64,000 nt of DNA from Agrobacterium tumefaciens (GCA_025559845.1 CP048469.1:1178001-1242000), one strand, 5' to 3'. Positions 45,543-53,886 are shown, counted from the stretch's first letter. Program-made: numbers and translations. Notes: generated by a model from the letters alone, not told the origin.

Positions 45543-45881
45543 CGATCAAACAAACCGAATCTAATCGTGTCTAATTTTCGAAATTAGGCAATGACTTTTT
45601 ATTCGGGGCCGGTCTTGGCCCCGTCTCTGTTTAGGTACTCTTCGTAATTTGGGAGCTTACCTTTAAGAAGGCGGGCATCGTCGAATAATCGAATTGCTTA
45701 AATGTGATAGGCCCGCATACCGGAGCTTCTACCGCATGTTAGGCCAAAACCGAAATGTGCCGAGCAAATGGCAGATGGGGTGTCTGCCACGTTTAGAGGG
45801 TTACGGCCTTGAAAACGAAGCGCATTTTTTCGGCCGTTTTCCGATTATACCCGGGATTGTACCCGGAAAAATAATTGGTTC
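45543..45881. other. Intergenic region between the kinase/HIRAN pair and the prophage regulator
   Basis: About 340 bp with no supported gene; a plus-strand frame at 45694-45885 lacks coding features. It holds the terminator at 45604-45632, and near the right end TACCCGG is repeated after 12 bp (45848-45867). The prophage left attachment site may lie here or at 43624-43845, but the matching right copy is outside the window. Confidence 0.4.
45604..45632 (+). terminator. Intrinsic terminator after the kinase/HIRAN operon
   Basis: CGGGGCC-ggtctt-GGCCCCG stem of 7 bp followed by TCTCTGTTT, 61 bp after the HIRAN gene stop. Confidence 0.65.
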
Positions 45882-46112
45882 TTAAGACGCCCTTTTCAGT
45901 GTGTCGACCGGCTGTCTGGCGTCCTGCCATGCCTTGATGTCGGCAACCGTCCATCTGACACATCGATCGCCGAGCTGACGCGGGCGTGGGAACGATCCCT
46001 GATCCATCCAACGATAGAGTGTCGACGAGCCGATCTTGAGCATGCCCAAGACTTCACTCAACGAGAGATAGGCGTCTAGGGCGATAAGATTTTGTGCGGG
46101 GGGCTGGGACAT
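45882..46112 (-). CDS. AlpA/excisionase-like MerR-type HTH regulator
   Basis: 76 residues. A single winged helix-turn-helix of the AlpA/HTH_17 type: YLSLSEVLGMLKIGSSTLYRWMDQGSFPRPRQLGDRCVRW with a trailing DIKAWQDAR helix. Such proteins act as excisionases or activators in prophages. It marks the left part of the prophage. A near-perfect 22-bp palindrome lies 81 bp upstream. Confidence 0.88.
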   Translation of the reverse strand: MSQPPAQNLIALDAYLSLSEVLGMLKIGSSTLYRWMDQGSFPRPRQLGDRCVRWTVADIKAWQDARQPVDTLKRAS

Positions 46113-46192
46113 TGTTGCGCTCCAAACAGATTAAAGGGCGCGGTGATAGGCTCACCGCTTTGGAACTGTCCGCAGGAACAATATGGGAACAT

Positions 46193-46214
46193 ATGGGATG
46201 ACATGTCAACCCAT
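46193..46214. promoter_or_regulatory. Palindromic operator candidate upstream of the AlpA-like gene
   Basis: ATGGGA-TGACATGTCA-ACCCAT: 20 of 22 positions are symmetric, with the perfect 10-bp core TGACATGTCA. Just upstream ATATGGGA is repeated with a 10-bp step (46181-46198), so a helical-phase pair of half-sites sits next to the palindrome. A phage repressor binding site is the simplest reading. Confidence 0.5.
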
Positions 46215-46317
46215 GGGAGCCTAAAAATGGATGCAGAATAACCAGACGAGAAGAACGACTGTAGCCGCGGCCAGAACCCTGCCCTGCGGCTTTGCTGCTT
46301 CTCTTATGTGTCTTGCC

Positions 46318-46650
46318 TTAGGTCTCATCATGCCGGCGTCTCCCGATCTCCGCGTGACGGAGGCGAAATGCCTTCAGAATAATTTCGATGATGATAACAC
46401 CACCGATACCTGTAATGAAACCGCCGACACTCGCCGATTGTTCCTCTGCGATGCTCATGGCGCCGAAGATGAAGTGAAAGAACTTCATCCCGATTGGGCT
46501 CAGCCAGTAGGCCGCAGCAGCGCCGACGAGGAACTTCCTCGCGCTTGACGCCCAGCCGGTCCACTCCATCGCAACCGACACTGCAGAACCTGCGATGCCC
46601 GCGAAAGCGATCTTCCCCTCAGCAGAATTCCACCATTCCCAGAACGACAT
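46318..46650 (-). CDS. Putative holin-like small membrane protein
   Basis: 110 residues with two to three hydrophobic segments (KIAFAGIAGSAVSVAM, FLVGAAAAYWLSPIGMKFFHFIFG and VGGFITGIGGVIIIEIIL). Its start overlaps the stop of the 3TM holin, which itself overlaps the endolysin. The operon position and size suggest a second holin or antiholin. No named family recognised. Confidence 0.65.
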   Translation of the reverse strand: MSFWEWWNSAEGKIAFAGIAGSAVSVAMEWTGWASSARKFLVGAAAAYWLSPIGMKFFHFIFGAMSIAEEQSASVGGFITGIGGVIIIEIILKAFRLRHAEIGRRRHDET

Positions 46651-47174
46651 CAGCCATCCCTTTTCACGGCGCGAATTACCGTGTTACCGCCCATGTAGAG
46701 GCCGGTGTAGATCGTGAATATCCCTAGGAAGGTTGCGAGGTCGAGGCCCACCTCGATCTGCACGGCCACTCCGAAAGACCAGAGCGCCGCGTTCAGAAGC
46801 GGGCGGACGATCACGAACCATGCGATGCAGACAAGCATGAGCCACATGCCTGCAGGGCGCCAGAGCCAGCCAAACGAGCTATCCTTGTTCATCTCGGCCA
46901 GCATGAGCCGGTTCGCCTCGCGCTGCTGTTCGATCTCGGCAAGGATCAGTTCGGGCGACATTTGCTCCACCCGGCTAACGGCAGCGTCCAGCGTAGTCTG
47001 GGGAACGGTAGGAAGCTCCTCAACCGTCACGCCTGCTTGCGCCGCGATCGCGTCGATCAGCGTCCCGCCAAGTTCGCCCGCAGTGCCTCCGACTTGGTTC
47101 TGTAAGATGGCCTTGACGGTCGTAGCTCCCACACGGAGAGCTGCACCAAGAAGGATCGACGTCAGCGCGCTCAT
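46650..47174 (-). CDS. 3TM holin (GTA-type, PF11351 family)
   Basis: 174 residues. A helical N-terminal region with a long amphipathic stretch (VEQMSPELILAEIEQQREANRLMLAEMNKD) leads to the family signature SFGWLWRPAGMWLML and three membrane segments. GTA/prophage 3TM holins open the inner membrane at lysis. Both its ends overlap neighbours (ATGA-type), so holin, 3TM holin and endolysin form one lysis operon on the minus strand. Confidence 0.88.
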   Translation of the reverse strand: MSALTSILLGAALRVGATTVKAILQNQVGGTAGELGGTLIDAIAAQAGVTVEELPTVPQTTLDAAVSRVEQMSPELILAEIEQQREANRLMLAEMNKDSSFGWLWRPAGMWLMLVCIAWFVIVRPLLNAALWSFGVAVQIEVGLDLATFLGIFTIYTGLYMGGNTVIRAVKRDG

Positions 47175-47926
47175 GCTGCTACCTCGTTGTAGGCTTCGAC
47201 GCGGGCATCGGCGGCGCGCTTCTTGGCGATGAAGATTGCTGTGGCGACGGCACCAGCCGCGACGAGTGCCACCAACACCCAGACCGTCGTCATGTCGGTG
47301 ACGGCAGATGGCTCAACGACCGGGGCGGCTACAGGGGCAGACGAGGCTGCGGCGGTTGTCGTGGCAACCTTCTTGGCTGCAGTCGCTTCCTTGGCCGACG
47401 CCTGGGCCTCGTATGCTGCCTTCTCACGCACCTTTGTTTCGCTCATTCCCATGGCCGCGAGAGCCATTGCCACGCCCTTCGCCTCGATATCAGCGACACG
47501 ACGGCCCCAGCCCTTGCCGAAGGTTTTCCAGATGGCGAGGGACTGCATGAAGGACAGACGGGCGCGGCAGATCTTTTTGACGGTCTCGCTGTGATCGTTG
47601 CTGCCGGTCGATGCTTTCAGCCATTTGATGCCTCGAGAGACCCCCGAGTTGACCGACGCATCGTACACGGCGAGATCCACGCCGGGGAACAGATCAAACT
47701 TTACTGCAGTGGGGTTCCAATACTGCTCGCGGTAGATTTGCAGTGCTTCGGACATCGAGATGTTCCGGACCGGCTTCAAGGCGAGACCGCGAGCTTTCAG
47801 CCAGGCGTGATAGACGGCCTCTGTGATGCCGTACATCGTCTTGCCGCCGGGGTCTGCTTTGTGGTCGCTCCAGCCACCTTCCCATGCAGCTGTAATTGGG
47901 TGGCAAACATCAAATCTGTCAGTCAT
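47171..47926 (-). CDS. GH108 endolysin (N-acetylmuramidase) with C-terminal membrane segment
   Basis: 251 residues from the ATG at 47926 behind GGAG. The GH108 catalytic motif is AWEGGWSDHKADPGGKTMYG (Glu of EGG), followed by QIYREQYWNP and YDASVNSG and a C-terminal peptidoglycan-binding-like region. Unusually, it ends with an Ala/Thr-rich linker and a membrane segment (VWVLVALVAAGAVATAIFIA) before a basic tail, which would hold it in the inner membrane. It hydrolyses peptidoglycan for host lysis. The 12-bp phage repeat lies 24 bp upstream, pointing toward it. Confidence 0.9.
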   Translation of the reverse strand: MTDRFDVCHPITAAWEGGWSDHKADPGGKTMYGITEAVYHAWLKARGLALKPVRNISMSEALQIYREQYWNPTAVKFDLFPGVDLAVYDASVNSGVSRGIKWLKASTGSNDHSETVKKICRARLSFMQSLAIWKTFGKGWGRRVADIEAKGVAMALAAMGMSETKVREKAAYEAQASAKEATAAKKVATTTAAASSAPVAAPVVEPSAVTDMTTVWVLVALVAAGAVATAIFIAKKRAADARVEAYNEVAA

Positions 47927-47949
47927 GAGGGCGCTCCGAAGAAGGGGCC

Positions 47950-47961
47950 GCACTCATGCGC
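47950..47961 (-). promoter_or_regulatory. Phage 12-mer repeat, copy A (toward the lysis operon)
   Basis: GCGCATGAGTGC read on the minus strand, 23 bases before the endolysin ATG. Identical to copies B and C. Probably a phage promoter or operator element. Confidence 0.6.
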
Positions 47962-48032
47962 TAGCGATCCGTTTCAATATCATGTGCCAGTTGTTGCAAC
48001 AATCCGCCAAATCCAGTATTTAGAGAGCAGAT

Positions 48033-48044
48033 GCGCATGAGTGC
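48033..48044 (+). promoter_or_regulatory. Phage 12-mer repeat, copy B (toward the capsid operon)
   Basis: GCGCATGAGTGC on the plus strand, 29 bases before the capsid ATG at 48074. Divergent from copy A, 71 bp away. Confidence 0.65.
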
Positions 48045-48073
48045 TGTTTGATCCCGAACCGGAGACATCACTC

Positions 48074-49171
48074 ATGACCAAGACTGTGGTTGCCTTTGGC
48101 GATCCGAAAGCGCAGAAGAAGTGGTCTGGCGCACTCTTCATCGACATCACCAAGAAAAGCTACTTTGACCGCAAGTTCATCGGCACGTCCGACGAATTCG
48201 CGATCCAGCGCCTAACCGACCTCGAGTCGGAAGCAGGCGACCAGATCAGCTTTGACTTGTCGGTTCAGCTCCGCAATCGCCCGACCTACGGTGACCAGCG
48301 CCTCGAGGGCAAGGAAGAAAGCCTTCGCTTCTTCACTGACCAGATCAAGATCGACCAGATGCGCCACGGCGTTTCCGCTGGCGGCAAGATGAGCCGCAAG
48401 CGTACCGCGCACAACATGCGTCAGATCGGCAAGAACCGTCTCTCCGACTACTGGTCGAAGTTCAACGATCAGATGATCTTCATCTACATGTCCGGTTCCC
48501 GCGGCATCAATGAAGACTTCATCGAAACGACTGCTTGGACCGGCCACGCCGAAAATCCGATCGAAGCGCCGGATGCCGACCATATCCTGTACGGCGGCGA
48601 CGCGACGGCAAAGGGTAACCTCGATACGGCGGACATCATGTCCCGTTCTGTCATCGAGCGCGCTCAGACCAAGGCCCGCATGATGTCGGCCAAGGATCCG
48701 AAGAACGCCAACATGATGCCGATCATGATCAACGGCGAATCCCACTACGTCTGCGTCATGAACCCGTTCCAGGAACATGACCTGCGTAACAACGATCAGG
48801 GCGGCTGGCTGGAAATCCAGAAGGCGGCGGCAACGGCAGAAGGCCGCAGCAACCCGATCTTCAAGGGTGGCCTTGGCATGGTCAACAACACCGTGCTTCA
48901 CAGCCATGAGTGGGCGATCCGCTTCAATGACTATGGCGCTGGCAACAACGTCGCCGCTGGCCGTGCTCTGTTCATGGGTCGCCAGGGTGGCGTGATTGCC
49001 TTCGGTTCCGCTGGTGGCTTCCGCTACACGTGGACCGAAGAGACCAAGGACCATGGCAACGAGCCGGTTGTCGCGTCTGGCGTTATCGCCGGGGTCAAAA
49101 AGACGCGCTTCAACGGTCGCGATTACGGCGTGATCTCGATCGACACCGCTTCGAAAGACCCGAACGCCTGA
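48074..49171 (+). CDS. Major capsid protein, N4 gp56 family
   Basis: 365 residues. The pattern of the N4-gp56/DUF4043 major capsid family is recognisable: WSGALFIDITKKSYFDRKFIG, QRLTDLESEAGDQISFDLSVQL, the conserved QRLEGKEESLRFFTDQIKID and a C-terminal beta region (AGNNVAAGRALFMGRQGGVIAFG). It builds the icosahedral head shell. The ATG at 48074 is behind GGAG. It is the first gene of the rightward structural operon, 30 bp after the copy B repeat. Confidence 0.88.
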   Translation: MTKTVVAFGDPKAQKKWSGALFIDITKKSYFDRKFIGTSDEFAIQRLTDLESEAGDQISFDLSVQLRNRPTYGDQRLEGKEESLRFFTDQIKIDQMRHGVSAGGKMSRKRTAHNMRQIGKNRLSDYWSKFNDQMIFIYMSGSRGINEDFIETTAWTGHAENPIEAPDADHILYGGDATAKGNLDTADIMSRSVIERAQTKARMMSAKDPKNANMMPIMINGESHYVCVMNPFQEHDLRNNDQGGWLEIQKAAATAEGRSNPIFKGGLGMVNNTVLHSHEWAIRFNDYGAGNNVAAGRALFMGRQGGVIAFGSAGGFRYTWTEETKDHGNEPVVASGVIAGVKKTRFNGRDYGVISIDTASKDPNA

Positions 49172-49240
49172 TGATCTGCCCGGGCTAGTCCCGGGCACTT
49201 CCTTTCGCCACCGCGATCTAACCCTCAAAGGAACATGCTC

Positions 49241-49702
49241 ATGGCGCTCATTCAGAGCAAATACGCTAAAGGGACCGAGCCCCTTTCCTACCCTTCGACT
49301 GCTGGCGAAGCGGTCGCGATCCGCTTCTCTCATCAGTTGGCAGCAAACCCAGCCGCCGGTGACATTCTTGAGCTGGCGTGCATTCCGTCGAATTGCCGCG
49401 TCGCTGAGATTGTCCTCGACTGCGACGATCTCGACAGCAACGGCGCTCCGACTGTCGTCTTTGACGTCGGCATCATGAGCGGTGCGTTCGGCGAAGAGAG
49501 CAACGCGCGCACCTGCGGCGCAGAATTCTTCTCCGGTTCAAACGTCGCACAAGCCGGCGGCGTTGCTCGCCCAACGGTTCGCACTGCCTACCGCACGACC
49601 CCCTCAAACATCGATCGCAGTATCGGTGTGAAATTCACCGCTATCTCGGCGACCTTCCAGGCGGGCTCTATCGGCCTCACTGTCTTCCTGACCACCGAGT
49701 AA
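49241..49702 (+). CDS. Phage structural protein, probably head-associated
   Basis: 153 residues from the second ATG (AAAGGA spaced eight bases). A compact all-beta protein (EIVLDCDDLDSNGAPTVVFDVGIMSG) without a known domain. Position directly after the major capsid gene suggests a head decoration or stabilising protein. A terminator hairpin follows at 49726. Confidence 0.7.
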   Translation: MALIQSKYAKGTEPLSYPSTAGEAVAIRFSHQLAANPAAGDILELACIPSNCRVAEIVLDCDDLDSNGAPTVVFDVGIMSGAFGEESNARTCGAEFFSGSNVAQAGGVARPTVRTAYRTTPSNIDRSIGVKFTAISATFQAGSIGLTVFLTTE

Positions 49703-49725
49703 GCCCCTCGACGGTTGGTTGCGAC

Positions 49726-49750
49726 AAGGGGCTCACAAGCCCCTTTTTCT
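49726..49750 (+). terminator. Intrinsic terminator inside the structural operon
   Basis: AAGGGGCT-caca-AGCCCCTT stem of 8 bp followed by TTTCTTTC. It would separate strongly expressed capsid genes from those downstream. Confidence 0.75.
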
Positions 49751-49765
49751 TTCAAGGAGCGGATT

Positions 49766-50179
49766 ATGAAAACTGTCATCGAGTGCCTGCTGGGGGCGAC
49801 TGAACAAACCATTGGCGGCATCACCTACAGCTTCGACCGTGACGAACATGGCCGTTACGTCAACGAAGTGAACAGCGTTCTCCACCGCTCGATCTTCCTC
49901 AACGTAGTTCACTACAAGGAAGTGCCGTTAGATCCTCCTGTCCCCGACGATCAGGAAATCCCTGCGTTCCTCTCCGGGCAGGCAGGCGCGGCCACTGACG
50001 CCGCGGACGATTCCGAAACCGTGAGCGACGAAGATGCCAACGATGAAGGTAGCGACGCGGACGACGGGGATGCATCCGTGCCGGAAGCTGCGCCCGCAGA
50101 AGACACCGGCGAGAACGAGCCGTCCGAACCTGCACCGGTAGCACCCGCTGCCAAAAAGGCCACCAGCAAGAGCAAGTAA
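49766..50179 (+). CDS. Phage protein with acidic low-complexity tail
   Basis: 137 residues from the ATG behind AAGGAGC. A small N-terminal beta domain (about residues 1-50; TIGGITYSFDRDEHGRYVNEV) is followed by a highly acidic Asp/Glu/Ala-rich tail (residues about 65-125) that ends in a Lys-rich tip (AAKKATSKSK). The layout is that of phage proteins placed after the capsid genes; a head-completion or scaffold-like role is possible but not shown. Confidence 0.65.
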   Translation: MKTVIECLLGATEQTIGGITYSFDRDEHGRYVNEVNSVLHRSIFLNVVHYKEVPLDPPVPDDQEIPAFLSGQAGAATDAADDSETVSDEDANDEGSDADDGDASVPEAAPAEDTGENEPSEPAPVAPAAKKATSKSK

Positions 50180-50182
50180 GCC

Positions 50183-50884
50183 ATGCCCAAGGCAAGTGAA
50201 GTGATGAAGAGCGCCAGCGTCCTCCTGTTGGACGAAGACAATGTGCGCTGGCCGCTTTCAGAGCTTGCCGACTGGATCAACGATGCGGTCAAGGCGATCA
50301 TTCTCGCCAAGCCTTCCGCATCGTCTCGCACGGCGCAATACCCGCTCGAGCAGGGCACCTACCAGAAGATCCCTGAGACGCTGGACGGGGTGACGCCGCT
50401 GCAGCTCCTTGGCGTCAACCACAACATCATCGACACCGTTAAGAACATCGGCGGGCGAGCCATCCGCACCGCCTCGCGATCGATGCTCGATTCCCACGAA
50501 CCGAATTGGCGTAATCCCGCCTACGCACCGTTTGCGAAAGAAGTGCGCCAGGTCACGTTCGACGAAAACGTGCCGCTCGAATTCGAGTGCTACCCGGGCA
50601 ATACCGGCAACGGCGTGGTGCAGATCGCGATTTCGTACCTCCCTGCCCGCGTCGCACCCGTCACCGGCCGTGATGTGGCAACGCTCGAGGCGTGGGACGT
50701 TAGTGTCGGTGTGCCCGAGCCCTACACCGTCCCCTTGATCGACTACGTGCTGTTCAAAGCCTTCTCGAAGGATGACATCGCTGGCGATCCAACAAAGGCG
50801 ATGACGCACTATCAGACATTCGCGACTGCGCTTGGCATCAAAGTGCAGGGTGAAGCGGCTGCTAATCCGAATAGGAGGCGGTGA
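50183..50884 (+). CDS. Phage head-tail/adaptor-type protein (DUF6682-like)
   Basis: 233 residues. N-terminal helices (LLLDEDNVRWPLSELADWINDAVKAIILAKP) resemble the adaptor proteins of podoviruses, followed by a beta-rich middle and a helical end (DYVLFKAFSKDDIAGDPTKAMTHYQTFATALG). This pattern is shared with the gp11-like adaptor/tail proteins of N4-capsid phages. Its start follows the previous stop by three bases; its stop overlaps the next start. Confidence 0.7.
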   Translation: MPKASEVMKSASVLLLDEDNVRWPLSELADWINDAVKAIILAKPSASSRTAQYPLEQGTYQKIPETLDGVTPLQLLGVNHNIIDTVKNIGGRAIRTASRSMLDSHEPNWRNPAYAPFAKEVRQVTFDENVPLEFECYPGNTGNGVVQIAISYLPARVAPVTGRDVATLEAWDVSVGVPEPYTVPLIDYVLFKAFSKDDIAGDPTKAMTHYQTFATALGIKVQGEAAANPNRRR

Positions 50885-51510
50885 TGCGCGACATAGACGA
50901 TATGCTGCCGTTCGTCCTTCCCTTCGCGCCGAACTGCGCCGATTTGACCGCCTATCGATGCATTCGTGAAGCAGCTCGAGAGGTTTGCGAAAAAGTCGAC
51001 ATCTGGCGCGAGAAAGACACGATCAGTGTCACCGACATTGACGGTGAATGCCTTTCGACGTTCGGTGACGCAGAGGTGAAGAAGATCGAGGCCGCGGCGC
51101 TGGACGGCATCCGCCTCGAGCCTAAATCCCCTGAATGGCTCGATGCGAACCAGCCGGGCTGGGACGGCGACAACGAGAACCAAGCACAGGCGCGTTTCAT
51201 AACGCAGATCACGCCAGGCAAGATTGTTGTCGTCCCCCGTATGACGGGCACGCTCTCCGTTCGCCTCATTCTCAAGCCATCGCTCAAGGCAATGACGCTG
51301 CCTGACTTCATCGTCGACAAGTATGCGACCGAGATCGGCAGAGGCGCTGCAGGAAGGGTGCTGATGCTGCCGAACGACGACGGCGGGGCCAATCCCGCTA
51401 TGGCGACGGCCCTGCTCTCTGAATTCAATCTATTCCTCGACCGCCTGCCGATGATGGCCGCAAAGGGCCAGCAGGGCGCGCGCCCGAGAACGAAAGCGAG
51501 CTTTTACTGA
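50881..51510 (+). CDS. Phage structural protein, 209 aa
   Basis: Helix-rich start (DLTAYRCIREAAREVCEKVDIW), a beta-rich middle (PGKIVVVPRMTGTLSVRLILKPS) and a helical end (FIVDKYATEIGRGAAGRVLML). The layout is like a second adaptor or tail tube protein. It overlaps the neighbouring genes at both ends. No named family recognised. Confidence 0.65.
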   Translation: MMRDIDDMLPFVLPFAPNCADLTAYRCIREAAREVCEKVDIWREKDTISVTDIDGECLSTFGDAEVKKIEAAALDGIRLEPKSPEWLDANQPGWDGDNENQAQARFITQITPGKIVVVPRMTGTLSVRLILKPSLKAMTLPDFIVDKYATEIGRGAAGRVLMLPNDDGGANPAMATALLSEFNLFLDRLPMMAAKGQQGARPRTKASFY

Positions 51511-51926
51511 TGCCAGCCAGCACCTACGCCGCCAATGCCATATTGAACCAATTCCTTCGTGGGGTTGCTGCAGCGCCACCGACACGGCTGTACGTCTCGC
51601 TTCACACAGCGGACCCGGGAAACACTGGCACGTCGGAAGTCGCGACTGCAGCTTGGCCCGCATACACTCGTCTCGACGCTGCGCTGGGGGGCGCTGTGGC
51701 GTCGGGCTTCACCGCCGCGGCGGGGAAAGCCTGCACCAACGCCAAAGAGCTGCTCTACCCGCCTCACAACGGCGCGGCCCCCATCACCGTGACACACTTC
51801 GCGATTTGGACAGATCCTCTCGCCGGTGAGATGGTGATGCAAGGCGAGCTGATCGCGCCAAAGACACTCAACCCAACCGACGAATGTATCATCCACGCCA
51901 ACGACCTCGACATCGTGGTGGTCTGA
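51510..51926 (+). CDS. Phage tail protein (tail fibre-associated family), 138 aa
   Basis: Begins YAANAILNQFLRGVAAAPPTRLYVSLHTADPGNTG, which I recognise from small structural proteins of many alphaproteobacterial prophages annotated as tail or tail-fibre proteins. The rest is beta-rich (PITVTHFAIWTDPLAGEMVMQGEL). Start and stop overlap the neighbouring genes. Function in the virion unknown. Confidence 0.75.
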   Translation: MPASTYAANAILNQFLRGVAAAPPTRLYVSLHTADPGNTGTSEVATAAWPAYTRLDAALGGAVASGFTAAAGKACTNAKELLYPPHNGAAPITVTHFAIWTDPLAGEMVMQGELIAPKTLNPTDECIIHANDLDIVVV

Positions 51927-52438
51927 TGGATAGCCGCGGCTCCACAAATGGCGCTGAGGTGAATGCCTTCGCGGTCAACACTGGAAACTTCATCGTCGAT
52001 GTTCCGGCATCGGCGCAAACTTCTGTGACGCCCTCCCTCTCGCTGATCCGCCGCATCGCCGCCCGTAGCGTGGATGTTCTGGCAGTCGCAGGAAATGTGA
52101 TGCTGACCGCTCGCCGACGCGCAACAGCCGCGGCTCAAGTGACTGTCGACGGAGCGGCCTTGCTAGCTCGTCGAGCCGCAGCTCGAGCCACGTCACAAGC
52201 AACTATCGACGCCGGTGCGGCGCTCACTCGTCGCATCACCGCCTTGTCTACAGCCACAATCACGATTGACGGCAAGGTGTTTCTCGCCTGGCGCTACCTG
52301 CGCCGTGCCACGCCGAACCGGATCATGCGCATCCAGCCTGTACGTGCTTTCGTCGTCGGACCAGAGCTGCGCCGCTTGATCGTGCCTCGAGACATTTCTG
52401 TGATGCGCCTGCCTCGGGAACAGGGAGCGATGCCATGA
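51926..52438 (+). CDS. Phage protein with internal Ala/Arg-rich repeats, 170 aa
   Basis: Starts at the TGATG overlap with the preceding gene. The middle (residues about 40-125) holds at least three imperfect 22-25-residue repeats of the form LLARRAAARATSQATIDA, ALTRRITALSTATITIDG and MLTARRRATAAAQVTVDG. The tail (PVRAFVVGPELRRLIVPRD) is different. Basic overall. No known family; the repeats suggest a rod-like or fibrous segment. Confidence 0.6.
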   Translation: MDSRGSTNGAEVNAFAVNTGNFIVDVPASAQTSVTPSLSLIRRIAARSVDVLAVAGNVMLTARRRATAAAQVTVDGAALLARRAAARATSQATIDAGAALTRRITALSTATITIDGKVFLAWRYLRRATPNRIMRIQPVRAFVVGPELRRLIVPRDISVMRLPREQGAMP

Positions 52439-52713
52439 CCGATGTGATGGTGAAAAAGCCTGCTGACGTTCTCGACTACGACGTGGATTTCGCACGTTGG
52501 CTCCCCTCGCCTGATCGCTTGTCCGGCGCATCGACCACGATTGAGAACTCGACTGCCGTCGTCGATCGTACCGAGTACACCGACACCAACGCAAAAATCT
52601 GGATTTCCGGCGGCGCGACTGGCGAGACCGCTGACGTCACCGTGACTGTGACAACCCTGGAAGGCCGAACCAAGCAGTTTTGCTTCAATCTCAAAATCAA
52701 GGAGTGCCATTAA
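52435..52713 (+). CDS. Small phage protein (fibre-tail adaptor-like), 92 aa
   Basis: Beta-rich protein (TAVVDRTEYTDTNAKIWISGG, then TADVTVTVTTLEGRTKQFCFNLKI). The final beta-sandwich region resembles small gp53-like baseplate or tail adaptor proteins that start with a DWYV-type motif (here DVDFARWLPSPDRL). Both ends overlap the neighbouring genes. Confidence 0.7.
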   Translation: MTDVMVKKPADVLDYDVDFARWLPSPDRLSGASTTIENSTAVVDRTEYTDTNAKIWISGGATGETADVTVTVTTLEGRTKQFCFNLKIKECH

Positions 52714-53885
52714 TGGTGGTCAAGCTTGCCAATAATGCCATTTCCACCCTTGCGGCCTCAATAACGGATGCGGTGTCGTCACTCTCTGTGCAAGGCGCGG
52801 ATGCTGGAAAATTCCCTCCATTGGATGCCGGAGACTGGCACCCCGCTACGATAATTGATCCCGCTGGCAATATGGAAATTGTCAAAGTGACGGCTCGCGT
52901 CGGTGCAGTTTTGACAATTGAGCGCGCTCAGGAAGGCACAACGGCAAAAGCGTTTGCGGCGGGGTCGCGTGTAGACATACGCTTGACGGCCGGGGCTTTT
53001 CTCGGTGCTCTTTCGGGCAAGGTAGATAATTCCACATTCGGGGACGTTGTTAACGACCTGCAAGAGATGGGTGACGATCTGCAACAACTGGGCGACGACC
53101 TGCAGTTACTCGTCAGTGGTAATGCGGGCAAAGGTTTGCCCAGCTACGTTAAAGGTCTCGTCACTTCGAGACCCTCCGCTTACTTGGTCTCGGTTACAAG
53201 TGGCGAGATCAAGGGCAACGGAAAATTCACCGAAAATACTGCCGCTTTCTCGAAACGGCTTGATGCGGTTTGGGCGGCGGGCGCTGGAAACGGCGGTCGA
53301 TTAAGTGCGGCGGCTATTGCCGCCAGCACTACCTATCACCTTCACGCTCTGCGCAAAGATAGCGACGGTTCATTCGATTGGGGGTTTGATGTATCTGCTA
53401 CGGCTCCCACGGTTCCCGTAGGTTATTCGTGGGTAGGACGCTTTTGGTCCGTTTACACGAACTCAGCGGCAAATGGGATTGTTGCTTATACGCAAGCAGA
53501 TAATTTTTGCATCACATCCGGCGGCACATGGTTTGTCTCGACTTCGGCTTTAGCCTTGGGGTTGTATTCGCCGCCTGTTACGATCCCGGTGCCTAGCGGC
53601 ATTAAAGTAAGAATGCGCGTAGCTGGCATTGCCGATGCCGCCGCAAGTGGCAACACCGACCTACAGCTGTACCATGCTGAAACGGTTCCAACGGCATTGG
53701 CAGATTTGCGAGCTTTCGCCGGTGTTGGGGTCGTTGCTGCGTCGACAAACGACGTAGTAGCAGGAACATTGATAACAAATACCGCAAGACAGGTAGGCAT
53801 ATTGTTGGCATTCAATGGCGCGGGCGGAACGGGTACGCTTGTTGTCGTGGGATGGGAAGATTTCACCCTCAACAGGATTTATTGA
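52713..53885 (+). CDS. Phage tail fibre-like protein
   Basis: 390 residues from the ATG that overlaps the previous stop. The N-terminal region (NNAISTLAASITDAVSSLSVQGADAGKFP then WHPATIIDPAGNMEIVKVTARVG) is the attachment domain found on many tail fibre proteins. A short heptad region (VNDLQEMGDDLQQLGDDLQ) is a coiled coil, and the C-terminal part is beta-rich. It lacks an S74 domain. Confidence 0.75.
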   Translation: MVVKLANNAISTLAASITDAVSSLSVQGADAGKFPPLDAGDWHPATIIDPAGNMEIVKVTARVGAVLTIERAQEGTTAKAFAAGSRVDIRLTAGAFLGALSGKVDNSTFGDVVNDLQEMGDDLQQLGDDLQLLVSGNAGKGLPSYVKGLVTSRPSAYLVSVTSGEIKGNGKFTENTAAFSKRLDAVWAAGAGNGGRLSAAAIAASTTYHLHALRKDSDGSFDWGFDVSATAPTVPVGYSWVGRFWSVYTNSAANGIVAYTQADNFCITSGGTWFVSTSALALGLYSPPVTIPVPSGIKVRMRVAGIADAAASGNTDLQLYHAETVPTALADLRAFAGVGVVAASTNDVVAGTLITNTARQVGILLAFNGAGGTGTLVVVGWEDFTLNRIY

Positions 53886-53886
53886 T

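Noticed and set aside
42067..45867. ATACCCGGG shared by the aldehyde dehydrogenase promoter (42066-42074) and the region left of the AlpA-like gene (45847-45855), as possible attachment sites
   Set aside because: Only nine bases match, and an ordinary chromosomal gene lies between them; more likely two unrelated operator-like repeats.
43624..45881. tRNA gene as prophage integration target
   Set aside because: No cloverleaf or TTCGANTC-type arm was found in the gaps 43624-43845 and 45543-45881.
45694..45885. 63-codon plus-strand frame before the AlpA-like gene
   Set aside because: No ribosome binding site or domain, and it overlaps the end of the AlpA-like gene on the other strand.
48212..49333. 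373-codon minus-strand frame opposite the capsid gene
   Set aside because: The capsid family match and its ribosome binding site are on the plus strand.
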